Below, piece after piece: positions 41,843 through 49,895 of a stretch of DNA of 64,000 nucleotides (position 1 is its first letter; every line of letters starts with the position of its first letter). This DNA comes from an uncultured Sphingopyxis sp. (lineage in GTDB: Bacteria > Pseudomonadota > Alphaproteobacteria > Sphingomonadales > Sphingomonadaceae). The notes under the pieces are model-generated. The model was given only the letters and a program-made list of their open reading frames with translations. It had not been told where the DNA came from and did no database searches. A program made the position numbers and the translations under genes. The stretch is taken from the NCBI RefSeq assembly GCF_900078365.1, contig NZ_LT598653.1, forward strand, positions 3,481,501-3,545,500. The letters run 5' to 3'.

Positions 41843-42318
41843 GCCCGGTCGATCGCCCCAGCATCGAGCAGCGGCGCCGCGTCCATGTCGCCCGCGCCGA
41901 GCAAATCGGCCAGGCGCTCGGCACCCGCCAGCAGCATCGCCTGTTCCCATGCGGGGAGCGCGGCAAAGCGGTCCGCGAATATTTCCTGCAGCATGTCGGG
42001 CGCCTCGGCGAGGCAGCGGCGCCCTTTCGCGGTCGCCTCCAGCAGCACGCGGCGCTTGTCCTGATCGCTTCGCGACCGCGACGCGAGATCGAGGGCGACC
42101 AGGCGATCGACGATCGCCGTGATCGTCGCGTGGCTGAACTGCAGCCGCCGCGCGATCAGGCCCGGGGTCACCGCCTCGCCCGCGTCGATCTCGCGCAGCA
42201 CCAGCAATTGCGACGGCGTCAGCCCCGTTGCCACGGCAAGCCGGCGGGTGCCGCCGTCGGTCGCGCGCAGGACGCGCCGCAAGGCCTTCAACGTCGCATT
42301 CGCAATCTCGGACTCCAT
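41839..42318 (-). CDS. ectR: MarR family regulator of ectoine synthesis
   Basis: A 159-residue MarR protein. The winged helix spans residues about 33-98 with TPSQLLVLREIDAGEAVTPG and QFSHATITAIVDRLVALDLASRSRSDQDKRRVLLEATAKG, including the DKR wing motif. It is divergent from ectABCD-ask, the position known for EctR1 of halotolerant methylotrophs. It is expected to repress the ect genes at low osmolarity. Inverted repeats in the 230-bp spacer are its probable sites. It overlaps the HxlR gene stop by 4 bp (convergent). Confidence 0.85.
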   Translation of the reverse strand: MESEIANATLKALRRVLRATDGGTRRLAVATGLTPSQLLVLREIDAGEAVTPGLIARRLQFSHATITAIVDRLVALDLASRSRSDQDKRRVLLEATAKGRRCLAEAPDMLQEIFADRFAALPAWEQAMLLAGAERLADLLGAGDMDAAPLLDAGAIDRA

Positions 42319-42394
42319 GCCATCCTGTTAGCCGTCCGTCCCGTGCGCGCCAACGCATTATCCCTGCCGCCGCCCGTGACACGGCAATGTCGTA

Positions 42395-42413
42395 TATTTC
42401 GATATATGAAATA
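42395..42413. promoter_or_regulatory. Candidate EctR operator TATTTC-N7-GAAATA
   Basis: Perfect 6-bp arms TATTTC and GAAATA flank GATATAT, between the divergent ectR and ectA genes and just upstream of the likely ectA -35. The ATTTC/GAAAT half-sites recur in the repeat at 42495-42506. A MarR-type site is inferred. Confidence 0.55.
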
Positions 42414-42429
42414 AAATTGGGGCGGCGGG

Positions 42430-42457
42430 TTGAACGATCGGCCTCAATCCTTATATT
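42430..42457 (+). promoter_or_regulatory. Likely ectA promoter TTGAAC-N16-TATATT
   Basis: The -35 and -10 hexamers are close to the sigma-70-type consensus, with a 16-bp spacer. The start point would be near 42464, giving an 85-nt leader to the TTG start of ectA. Confidence 0.5.
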
Positions 42458-42494
42458 TTGCGCGAATCATGGCCCTTCCAGGCCACCAAAATCC

Positions 42495-42506
42495 GAAATT
42501 TATTTC
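42495..42506. promoter_or_regulatory. Second GAAAT-TT-ATTTC inverted repeat in the ectA leader
   Basis: Perfect 5-bp arms around TT lie downstream of the promoter. They share the half-sites of the upstream repeat. The repeat ends at the AGGAG ribosome-binding sequence, so a bound repressor or a small hairpin could limit translation. Confidence 0.4.
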
Positions 42507-42548
42507 AGGAGATGAAAGATACTAGATCGGCAAAAAGACGAAGAGTCA

Positions 42549-43100
42549 TTGCCTCCAGGGAAAGATTTTGACGCGATTCCGGCCACAGATGCCGATGTGC
42601 GGTTCCGCCGACCCATCGCGGCGGACGGCCCCGCCGTCACCGCCTTGATTGCGGCGTGCCCGCCGCTCGATCGCAATTCCCGCTATTGCAACCTGCTCCA
42701 GTGCGAACATTTCGCCGACCATTGCGTCATCGCCGAGAAGGCGGGACGGATCGTCGGCTGGGTGTCGGGCTATCGCCCGCCATCGGATCCAACGGCGTTT
42801 TTCGTGTGGCAGGTCGCCGTCTCCAGCGAGGGACGCGGAAAGCAACTTGCGAGCCGCATGATCGCGGAGCTGCTCACGAGGCCGGCACAAGACGGCGTGA
42901 CCCACATGATCACCACGATCACCGCCGACAATCAGGCGTCATGGGGGCTGTTCCGCGGCCTTGCCCGCAAATGGGACGCCGAACTGGAACGCAGCGCGCT
43001 GTTCGAGCGCGAAACCCATTTCGCGGGCGCCCACGCCACCGAATATCTGGCCCGGATCGGGCCGGTCGACCGCACGAAGATAGACGCAGAACAGGGATAG
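42549..43100 (+). CDS. ectA: L-2,4-diaminobutyrate N-gamma-acetyltransferase
   Basis: A GNAT acetyltransferase that converts diaminobutyrate and acetyl-CoA to N-gamma-acetyl-diaminobutyrate. VRFRRPIAADG, SRYCNLLQCEHFADHCVIAE, the acetyl-CoA loop VAVSSEGRGKQLASRM and the end TEYLARIG fit EctA. The start is uncertain. The frame has TTG at 42549 as its first usual start, yet the only strong AGGAG lies 38 bp upstream, next to an ATG in another frame. Removing one A from a run of five at 42532-42536 would join that ATG to ectA. The catalytic domain is intact. Confidence 0.9.
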   Translation: MPPGKDFDAIPATDADVRFRRPIAADGPAVTALIAACPPLDRNSRYCNLLQCEHFADHCVIAEKAGRIVGWVSGYRPPSDPTAFFVWQVAVSSEGRGKQLASRMIAELLTRPAQDGVTHMITTITADNQASWGLFRGLARKWDAELERSALFERETHFAGAHATEYLARIGPVDRTKIDAEQG

Positions 43101-43104
43101 ACAC

Positions 43105-44409
43105 ATGATTACGACACCCCAGCCGTCCGGCGCGATTCCGGACCGGACGATCTATGAGCGCCGCGAATCCGCGGTGCGCAGCTATTCCCGCTCGATGCCG
43201 CGCCAGTTCGGCCGCGCCGAAGGCGTGTGGATGCACGACGATCAGGGCGGGCGTTACCTCGACTTCCTCTCGGGCTGTTCGACGCTCAACTATGGGCACA
43301 ACCACCCGATCCTGAAGCAGGCGCTGCTCGATTATGTCGCCGCCGACGGCATCGCGCACGGGCTCGACCTCCACACCGATGCCAAGCAGGATTTCCTCGC
43401 GACCTTCGAGGACCTGATCCTGAAGCCGCGCGGGCTCGACCATCGCGTGATGTTCACCGGACCGACGGGCACGAACGCGGTCGAGGCCGCGATCAAGCTC
43501 GCGCGCAAGGTCACGGGCCGCGAAATGGTGATCGCCTTCACCAACGGTTTCCACGGCATGACATTGGGCGCGCTCGCCTGCACCGGCAACGCCGCCAAGC
43601 GCGGCGGCGCGGGCGTGCCGCTGTCGCACGTCGCACATGAGCCCTATGACGGCTATTACGGCCCCGACGTCGACACCGCCGACCTGCTCGAACAACGGCT
43701 CGCCGACCCGTCGAGCGGACTCGATGCCCCCGCGGCGATCCTGGTCGAGACGGTGCAGGGCGAGGGCGGACTCAACGCCGCGTCGCCCGAATGGCTGCGC
43801 CGGATCGCGGAGATCGCCAAGGCGCACGGCGCGCTGCTGATCGTCGACGACATTCAGGCCGGCTGCGGCCGCACCGGCAGCTTCTTCAGCTTCGAGGATA
43901 TGGGCTTCACGCCCGACATCATCACGCTCGCGAAATCGCTGTCGGGCATGGGTCTGCCCTTTGCGCTGACCCTGCTGCGCCCCGAACTCGACCGATGGTC
44001 GCCGGGCGAGCACAACGGCACCTTCCGCGGCAACAACCACGCCTTCGTCACCGCGACCGCCGCACTCCGCCATTTCTGGAGCGGCGGCGACTTCCAGCGC
44101 GACGTCGAACGGCGCGGCGCGCTGCTCGAAACCCGGATCGCCCGCATCGCCGCCGAGCATGGCTTCGAGGTGCGCGGCCGCGGCATGATGCGCGGCGTCA
44201 ATGTCGGATCGGGCGAACTGGCCGCGGCGGTGACCGCCGCCTGCTTCGACGCCGGCCTCATCATCGAAACGAGCGGCGCGCACGACGAGGTGATCAAGGT
44301 GCTGGCACCGCTCGTGATCGACGACGCGGTCCTCGGCACCGGGCTCGACATCCTCGAAACCAAGATCCGCGAAGCGATGGCCGCCGATTACGCCGTCGCC
44401 GCCGAATAG
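43105..44409 (+). CDS. ectB: Diaminobutyrate-2-oxoglutarate transaminase
   Basis: A 434-residue class III PLP aminotransferase that makes L-2,4-diaminobutyrate from aspartate semialdehyde using glutamate. The PLP-binding Lys is in IITLAKSLSGMGLP near residue 276, the Asp that holds the pyridine ring is in LLIVDDIQAGCGRTG, and HNGTFRGNNHAF precedes the small domain. It follows ectA by 4 bp. Length is normal. Confidence 0.96.
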   Translation: MITTPQPSGAIPDRTIYERRESAVRSYSRSMPRQFGRAEGVWMHDDQGGRYLDFLSGCSTLNYGHNHPILKQALLDYVAADGIAHGLDLHTDAKQDFLATFEDLILKPRGLDHRVMFTGPTGTNAVEAAIKLARKVTGREMVIAFTNGFHGMTLGALACTGNAAKRGGAGVPLSHVAHEPYDGYYGPDVDTADLLEQRLADPSSGLDAPAAILVETVQGEGGLNAASPEWLRRIAEIAKAHGALLIVDDIQAGCGRTGSFFSFEDMGFTPDIITLAKSLSGMGLPFALTLLRPELDRWSPGEHNGTFRGNNHAFVTATAALRHFWSGGDFQRDVERRGALLETRIARIAAEHGFEVRGRGMMRGVNVGSGELAAAVTAACFDAGLIIETSGAHDEVIKVLAPLVIDDAVLGTGLDILETKIREAMAADYAVAAE

Positions 44410-44426
44410 TCACAGGAGATATTCAC

Positions 44427-44828
44427 ATGATCGTTCGCAACCTCACTGACATCCGCAAATCCGACCGCAACGTCCGCTCGGATGGCTGGGCGAGCGCCCG
44501 CATGCTGCTCAAGGACGACGGCATGGGCTTTTCCTTCCACATCACCACGATGTTCGCGGGCACCGAGCTCAAGATGCACTATCAGAATCATCTGGAAGCG
44601 GTCTTCGTGCTCAAGGGCACCGGCACCATCGAAGATCTGGGAACGGGTGAAATCCACCGGCTGGAACCCGGCGTGATGTACGCGCTCAACGAGCATGACC
44701 GGCACATCGTGCGGCCCGAAACCGACATTTTGACCGCCTGCGCCTTCAACCCGCCGGTGACCGGCAAGGAAGTCCACGACGAAACGGGCGCCTATCCGGC
44801 CGACGCCGATCTCGTCGCCGCCGACTGA
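44427..44828 (+). CDS. ectC: L-ectoine synthase
   Basis: A 133-residue cupin that cyclises N-gamma-acetyl-diaminobutyrate to ectoine. MIVRNLTDIRKSDR, the FHITTMFAGTELKMHYQNHLEAVFVL metal and substrate region (Glu and Tyr/His ligands), and LNEHDRHIVR are the conserved EctC elements. CAGGAG lies 10 bases before the ATG. Confidence 0.97.
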   Translation: MIVRNLTDIRKSDRNVRSDGWASARMLLKDDGMGFSFHITTMFAGTELKMHYQNHLEAVFVLKGTGTIEDLGTGEIHRLEPGVMYALNEHDRHIVRPETDILTACAFNPPVTGKEVHDETGAYPADADLVAAD

Positions 44829-44857
44829 CCACCACAAACCAGAAAGGGAGACGTCCG

Positions 44858-45778
44858 ATGCAAGACCTCTACCCCTCGCGCCACGCACCCGAGGCCGAAA
44901 TGCGGCCGCGGCAGGACCCCGTCGTCCATAGCGAATGGACGGGTGACGCACCGATCAGCCCGGCCCAGGCCGCGCAGTTCGACCGCGACGGCTATATCGT
45001 CCTCGAAGACATCTTCGCGGCCGGCGAAGTCGCCTTCCTGCAAAAGGCAGCGGGCGCGCTGCTCGCCGACCCCGCTGCGCTCGACGCCGAGACGATCGTC
45101 ACCGAGCCGCAAAGCCGCGAAATCCGATCGATCTTCGAGATTCACGCGCAGAGCCCGGTGATGGCGCGCCTCGCCGCCGACGCGCGGCTCGCCGACGTCG
45201 CGCGCTTCCTGCTCGGCGACGAGGTCTATATCCACCAGTCGCGGCTCAATTATAAACCCGGCTTCAAGGGCAAGGAGTTCTATTGGCATAGCGACTTCGA
45301 GACCTGGCATGTCGAGGATGGCATGCCGCGGATGCGCGCGCTGTCGATGTCGGTGCTGCTCGCCGAAAATACCCCGCACAACGGGCCGCTGATGGTCATC
45401 CCGGGGTCGCACCGCACCTATCTCACCTGCGTCGGCGAAACCCCCGACGATCATTATCTGAGTTCGCTCAAGAAACAGGAATATGGCGTCCCCGACGAGG
45501 AAAGCCTCGCCGAACTCGCGCACCGGCACGGAATCGTCGCGCCGACGGGCAAGCCGGGAACCGTGATCCTGTTCGACTGCAATTTGATGCACGGGTCGAA
45601 CGGCAACATCACCCCCTTCCCGCGCGCCAACGCCTTTCTCGTCTATAATGCGGTCAGCAACCGGCTGGGAGCGCCGTTCGGCGTGGACAAGCCGCGTCCC
45701 TGGTTCCTCGCGCATCGCGGCGAGCCCGAACCGCTGGCGGTCGAACGCGGCCCGCTCGCCGAGGCGGTGGCAGCATGA
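44858..45778 (+). CDS. ectD: Ectoine 5-hydroxylase
   Basis: A 306-residue Fe(II)/2OG dioxygenase that converts ectoine to 5-hydroxyectoine. The iron ligands are in FYWHSDFETWHVEDGMP (His near 145, Asp near 147) and in CNLMHGSNGN (His near 244); NTPHNGPLMVIPGSH and the tail RPWFLAHR are typical. The presence of ectD shows that hydroxyectoine is made as well. The stop overlaps ask by 4 bp. Confidence 0.96.
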   Translation: MQDLYPSRHAPEAEMRPRQDPVVHSEWTGDAPISPAQAAQFDRDGYIVLEDIFAAGEVAFLQKAAGALLADPAALDAETIVTEPQSREIRSIFEIHAQSPVMARLAADARLADVARFLLGDEVYIHQSRLNYKPGFKGKEFYWHSDFETWHVEDGMPRMRALSMSVLLAENTPHNGPLMVIPGSHRTYLTCVGETPDDHYLSSLKKQEYGVPDEESLAELAHRHGIVAPTGKPGTVILFDCNLMHGSNGNITPFPRANAFLVYNAVSNRLGAPFGVDKPRPWFLAHRGEPEPLAVERGPLAEAVAA

Positions 45779-47214
45779 CCGGGCATAGCGTTGAGAAAAT
45801 CGGCGGCACGTCGATGGCCGCGACCGCGACCCTGTTCGACAATGTGCTGATCGCGGGCCGCTCGGGCGCCGATCTCTACAACCGCATCTTCGTCGTTTCG
45901 GCCTATGCCGGGATGACCGACCTGCTGCTCGAGAACAAGAAGAGCGGCGCGCCGGGCGTCTACGGCCGCTTCGTCGCCGACGACGAGGCGGACGGCTGGC
46001 GCGAAGCGATGGAGGATGTCCGCCGCGCGATGCACGAACGCAACGCCGGCATGTTCGCCCGGCCCGAAAGCCGCGAACAAGCCGACGCCTTCGTCGATGC
46101 ACGCATCGCCGCCGTCGCGGCGTGCCTCGAAGACCTCGCGCGCCTGCGCGCCCATGGCCGCTTCTGCGTCAAGGAACAGCTGATGACGGTGCGCGAATTG
46201 CTCGCCGGGATCGGCGAGGCGCACAGCGCGCACAGCACCGCGCTGCTGCTGCGCGACCGCGACGTGAACGCCCAATTCGTCGACCTGACATTGTGGGACC
46301 AGGATGATCTACGCAGTCTCGACGCACGGATCGGCGACGCCTTCGCGGCGATCGACCTGACCGCCACCCTGCCGATCGTCACCGGCTATGCGGGTTGCGA
46401 AGGCGGCATGGTGCGGCGCTATGCGCGCGGCTATACCGAAATGACCTTCTCGCGGCTCGCGGTCGTCACCGGCGCGCGCGAGGCGATCATCCACAAGGAA
46501 TTTCACCTGTCGAGCGCCGACCCGAAGCTGGTCGGCGAGGACAAGGCGCGCAAGATCGGCCGCACCAATTACGACGTCGCCGACCAGCTCGCGAACCTCG
46601 GCATGGAGGCGATCCATCCCGGCGCCGGGCGCGGCCTGCGCCAGACCGACATTCCGCTGCGCGTGCGCAACAGCTTCGACCGCGAGGACGAGGGGACGCT
46701 GGTGACCGGCGACTATGTCTCCGACGTGCCGCGCGTCGAGATCGTCACCGGCATCCGCCAGATGCAGGCGCTGACCTTTTTCGAGCAGGATATGGTCGGG
46801 GTGAAGGGCTATGACGCCGCGATCCTCGACGCGCTGACGCGCCACCGGCTGTGGATCGTGAGCAAATCGTCGAACGCCAACACGATCACCCATTATCTGT
46901 CGGCGAGCGCCGACGCGGTGAAGGGCGTGATCGCCGATTTGCAGAAACATTATCCCGAGGCCGCCATCTCGGCGCAGCCGGTGGCGATGGTCGCGGCGAT
47001 CGGCAGCGACATCTCGCGCCCCGGGCTCGTCCCCGACGCGCTGCGCGCGCTCGATGCGGCCGGAATTGGCATGATCGCGATGCAGCACCAGATCCGCAAC
47101 GTCGACGTCCAGTTCATCGTCGAAAGCCGCGATTTCGACGCGGCGGTGCGCGCGCTGCACAAGGCGCTGGTCGAGGATATGGACGCCAGCGCGGAGGGCC
47201 GGCGCGCCGCCTGA
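45775..47214 (+). CDS. ask: Aspartate kinase of the ectoine cluster
   Basis: A 479-residue aspartokinase of the Ask_Ect subgroup, which supplies aspartyl phosphate for ectoine outside the control of lysine/threonine feedback. It starts HSVEKIGGTSM and has IFVVSAYAGMTDLLL; the catalytic core includes TGYAGCEGGMVRRYARGYTEMTF. C-terminal ACT-like domains start near residue 320. The subgroup is defined by its place in ect operons, as here. Translation is coupled to ectD. Confidence 0.94.
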   Translation: MTGHSVEKIGGTSMAATATLFDNVLIAGRSGADLYNRIFVVSAYAGMTDLLLENKKSGAPGVYGRFVADDEADGWREAMEDVRRAMHERNAGMFARPESREQADAFVDARIAAVAACLEDLARLRAHGRFCVKEQLMTVRELLAGIGEAHSAHSTALLLRDRDVNAQFVDLTLWDQDDLRSLDARIGDAFAAIDLTATLPIVTGYAGCEGGMVRRYARGYTEMTFSRLAVVTGAREAIIHKEFHLSSADPKLVGEDKARKIGRTNYDVADQLANLGMEAIHPGAGRGLRQTDIPLRVRNSFDREDEGTLVTGDYVSDVPRVEIVTGIRQMQALTFFEQDMVGVKGYDAAILDALTRHRLWIVSKSSNANTITHYLSASADAVKGVIADLQKHYPEAAISAQPVAMVAAIGSDISRPGLVPDALRALDAAGIGMIAMQHQIRNVDVQFIVESRDFDAAVRALHKALVEDMDASAEGRRAA

Positions 47215-47235
47215 CGCGGCGGCCGGGCGCGGCCG

Positions 47236-48504
47236 ATGTTCGCAATCATCCTGCCCGTGCGGAGCCTGCTCGTCGCGATTTTCGTGATGATGGCGGGCAG
47301 CGGCTTCCTGTCGACGCTGATCGGCCTCCGGCTCGAACGCGCGGGCAGCGGGACGATGGTGATCGGCCTCGTCGCGACCGCCTATTTCGCCGGGCTCGTC
47401 GCCGGCGCGCTGCGCGCGGGCGAGGTCGTGCGCCGCGTCGGCCATATCCGCGCCTTCGCCGCCTTCGTCGCGCTGCTCTCGGCGAGCACGCTCACCTATG
47501 CGCTGTTTCAGCATCCCGCGCTGTGGGCGGCGCTGCGCCTCGTCGACGGGCTGTGCGTCGCGGGGGTCTTCATCTGCGTCGAAAGCTGGCTCAATGACCG
47601 TTCCGAACCGGCGACGCGCGGCACGGTGCTCGCCTGCTATATGGTCGCGCTCTATTCGGGGCAGGCGCTCGGCCAGCTTATCTTGCGGTCGGGCAACACG
47701 GCGCCGCAGATCCCGTTCGAACTCGCCTCGATCCTGATCACGCTCGCGATCATCCCCGTCTGCCTGACCCGCGCAACCGCGCCGCTGCTCGAGGATGCCG
47801 CCTCGCTGCCGCTCAAGCGCCTGTTCGAAGCCTCACCGCTCGGGGTCGCGGGCGCGGGGATCACCGGCCTCTTGCTCGGCGCCTTCTATGGCCTTGCCGC
47901 GATTTACGCGCGCCGGATCGGCCTGAGCCTCGCCGACACCGCGACCTTCATGATGACCGTGATCCTCGGCGGGGTCGCGCTGCAATGGCCGCTCGGCCGC
48001 CTGTCGGACCGCTACGACCGGCGCCGCGTCATCATCGCCTGCTTCGCCGCGACCCTCGCCGTCAGCCTCGCGCTCGCCATGGCGCCGGCCGGAGTCCTGC
48101 TGCTCGGCCTTGGCACGCTGTTCGGCGGCCTCAGCTTCGCGCTCTACCCGCTCTGCGTCGCCTTCGCGAACGACCGCCTGCTGCCCTCGGAGCGCGTCAC
48201 CGCGAGCGGGCAGCTCGTCCTCCTCTATTCGGCCGGCGCGGCGCTCGGCCCGCTCGGCGCCGCCGTCGCAATGACGCTGGCGGGTGCGGGCGGACTCTTT
48301 TTCTTCATCGCGCTCGCGGCGGCGGCAATGCTCGGCTTCGGGCTGTGGCGCCTCGCGACCAGCGATCCGGTGCCCGGCGCGGCACAGCAGGATTTCCAGA
48401 TCCTGCCGCGCACGACACCCGTCGCCGCGCTCCTCGACCCCGCCGGCCCCGAACCGTCAACCGAATCCCATCCGCAAACAGGTGACCCATGGAAGAGCCC
48501 GTAA
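47236..48504 (+). CDS. MFS transporter (YcaD-like)
   Basis: A 422-residue transporter with 12 predicted helices. The N-terminus ILPVRSLLVAIFVMMAGSGFL and the region GLCVAGVFICVESWLNDR fit the YcaD-type branch of the major facilitator superfamily. The A-like motif in the second half is GRLSDRYDRRRVI. It sits between ask and the ProP-like gene and overlaps the latter by 16 bp, so it belongs to the operon. It may move ectoines or a related solute; that is inferred from position alone. Confidence 0.85.
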   Translation: MFAIILPVRSLLVAIFVMMAGSGFLSTLIGLRLERAGSGTMVIGLVATAYFAGLVAGALRAGEVVRRVGHIRAFAAFVALLSASTLTYALFQHPALWAALRLVDGLCVAGVFICVESWLNDRSEPATRGTVLACYMVALYSGQALGQLILRSGNTAPQIPFELASILITLAIIPVCLTRATAPLLEDAASLPLKRLFEASPLGVAGAGITGLLLGAFYGLAAIYARRIGLSLADTATFMMTVILGGVALQWPLGRLSDRYDRRRVIIACFAATLAVSLALAMAPAGVLLLGLGTLFGGLSFALYPLCVAFANDRLLPSERVTASGQLVLLYSAGAALGPLGAAVAMTLAGAGGLFFFIALAAAAMLGFGLWRLATSDPVPGAAQQDFQILPRTTPVAALLDPAGPEPSTESHPQTGDPWKSP

Positions 48505-49841
48505 CGATCCACGCCCCGGGGCACCCGCCCCCCTTTCGCGAACCCTCGCCGCTGCACCGCGCGGTCGGTGCCTCGGCGCTCGGCAATGCGGTCGAATGGT
48601 TCGACTATGGCATCTATGCCTATGGCGTGACCTATATCTCCGCCGCACTCTTCCCCGGCGATACCGAGGAAGCGGTGCTGTTCGCGCTCGCGACCTTCGC
48701 CATCTCCTTCCTCGTCCGGCCGCTCGGCGGGCTGTTCTGGGGACCGCTCGGCGACCGCATCGGACGCAAGTCGGTGCTCGCGATGACGATCCTGCTCATG
48801 GCGGGCGCGACCTTCGCGGTCGGGCTGATCCCTTCCTATGCGAGCATCGGCTTCTGGGCGCCGACGCTGCTGATCATCCTCCGGATGCTTCAGGGCTTTT
48901 CGACCGGCGGCGAATATGGCGGCGCGGCGACCTTCATGGCCGAATATGCCCCCGACGACCGGCGCGGCTTCTACGGCAGCTTCCTCGAATTCGGCACGCT
49001 CGCGGGCTTTTCCTTCGGCGCCGCGCTGATGCTCGGCTATTCGCTGCACCTTGGCGATGAAGCGATGCACGAATGGGGCTGGCGCATCCCCTTTCTGATC
49101 GCGGGCCCGATCGGCCTCATCGGCATGTATGTGCGTTCGAAGATGGAAGACACGCCGATCTTTCGCGAGGAAATGGCGTCGGCCGAACGGCGCGAGCCGC
49201 CCGGCGTCGCGATATTGCTGCGCGATCACTGGCGCCCGCTGCTCGTCGTCGGCGGGCTCGTCGTCGCGCTCAACGTCGTCAACTATTCGCTGCTCAGCTA
49301 CATGCCCACCTATCTCCAGCGGCGGATCGGCCTGTCGAACGAAGAGGCGCTGCTCGTGCCGATCATCGGCATGGTCTTCATGATGCTCTTCCTGCCCTTC
49401 GCGGGCGCGCTGTCCGACCGCGTCGGCCGCCGCGCGATGTGGCGCTGGTCGCTGGTCGGGCTGCTGCTCGCCGTCGTGCCGCTCTACATGCTGATCGGGA
49501 CGGGGTTCGCCGGCGCGCTGATCGGCTTCATGGCGCTCGGTCTGCTCTATGTGCCGCAGCTTGCGACGATCTCGGCGACCTTCCCCGCGATGTTCCCGAC
49601 CGCCGTGCGCTTCGCGGGTTTCGCGATCGCCTATAATGTCTCGACCTCGATCTTCGGCGGCACCGCGCCAATGATCGGCAGCGGCCTCATCACGCTGACC
49701 GGCGACCCGCTCATGCCTGCCTATTACATGATGCTTGCCTGCCTCGTCGGCCTCGCCGCGCTGCGCTACATGCCCGAAACGGCCGGCCGTTCACTGCGCG
49801 ACGATCCGTTCGAGCGCACGCCCGGGCAGGTCGCCGGATAG
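48489..49841 (+). CDS. MHS-family MFS transporter, ProP-like
   Basis: A 450-residue metabolite:proton symporter. Hallmarks are GNAVEWFDYGIYAY in helix 1, FLVRPLGGLFWGPLGDRIGRK, and RMLQGFSTGGEYGGAATFMAEYAP. The closest named relatives import proline, betaine and ectoine (ProP). It lacks the long C-terminal coiled coil that tunes osmotic activation in E. coli ProP. It is the last gene of the ectoine unit; uptake of compatible solutes is a reasonable but unproven role. Confidence 0.88.
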   Translation: MEEPVTIHAPGHPPPFREPSPLHRAVGASALGNAVEWFDYGIYAYGVTYISAALFPGDTEEAVLFALATFAISFLVRPLGGLFWGPLGDRIGRKSVLAMTILLMAGATFAVGLIPSYASIGFWAPTLLIILRMLQGFSTGGEYGGAATFMAEYAPDDRRGFYGSFLEFGTLAGFSFGAALMLGYSLHLGDEAMHEWGWRIPFLIAGPIGLIGMYVRSKMEDTPIFREEMASAERREPPGVAILLRDHWRPLLVVGGLVVALNVVNYSLLSYMPTYLQRRIGLSNEEALLVPIIGMVFMMLFLPFAGALSDRVGRRAMWRWSLVGLLLAVVPLYMLIGTGFAGALIGFMALGLLYVPQLATISATFPAMFPTAVRFAGFAIAYNVSTSIFGGTAPMIGSGLITLTGDPLMPAYYMMLACLVGLAALRYMPETAGRSLRDDPFERTPGQVAG

Positions 49842-49895
49842 GAGCGGCGCACGGATGGCGCCACCATAGGTCTCGCTTGGCCGCTCGCCTGCGGA

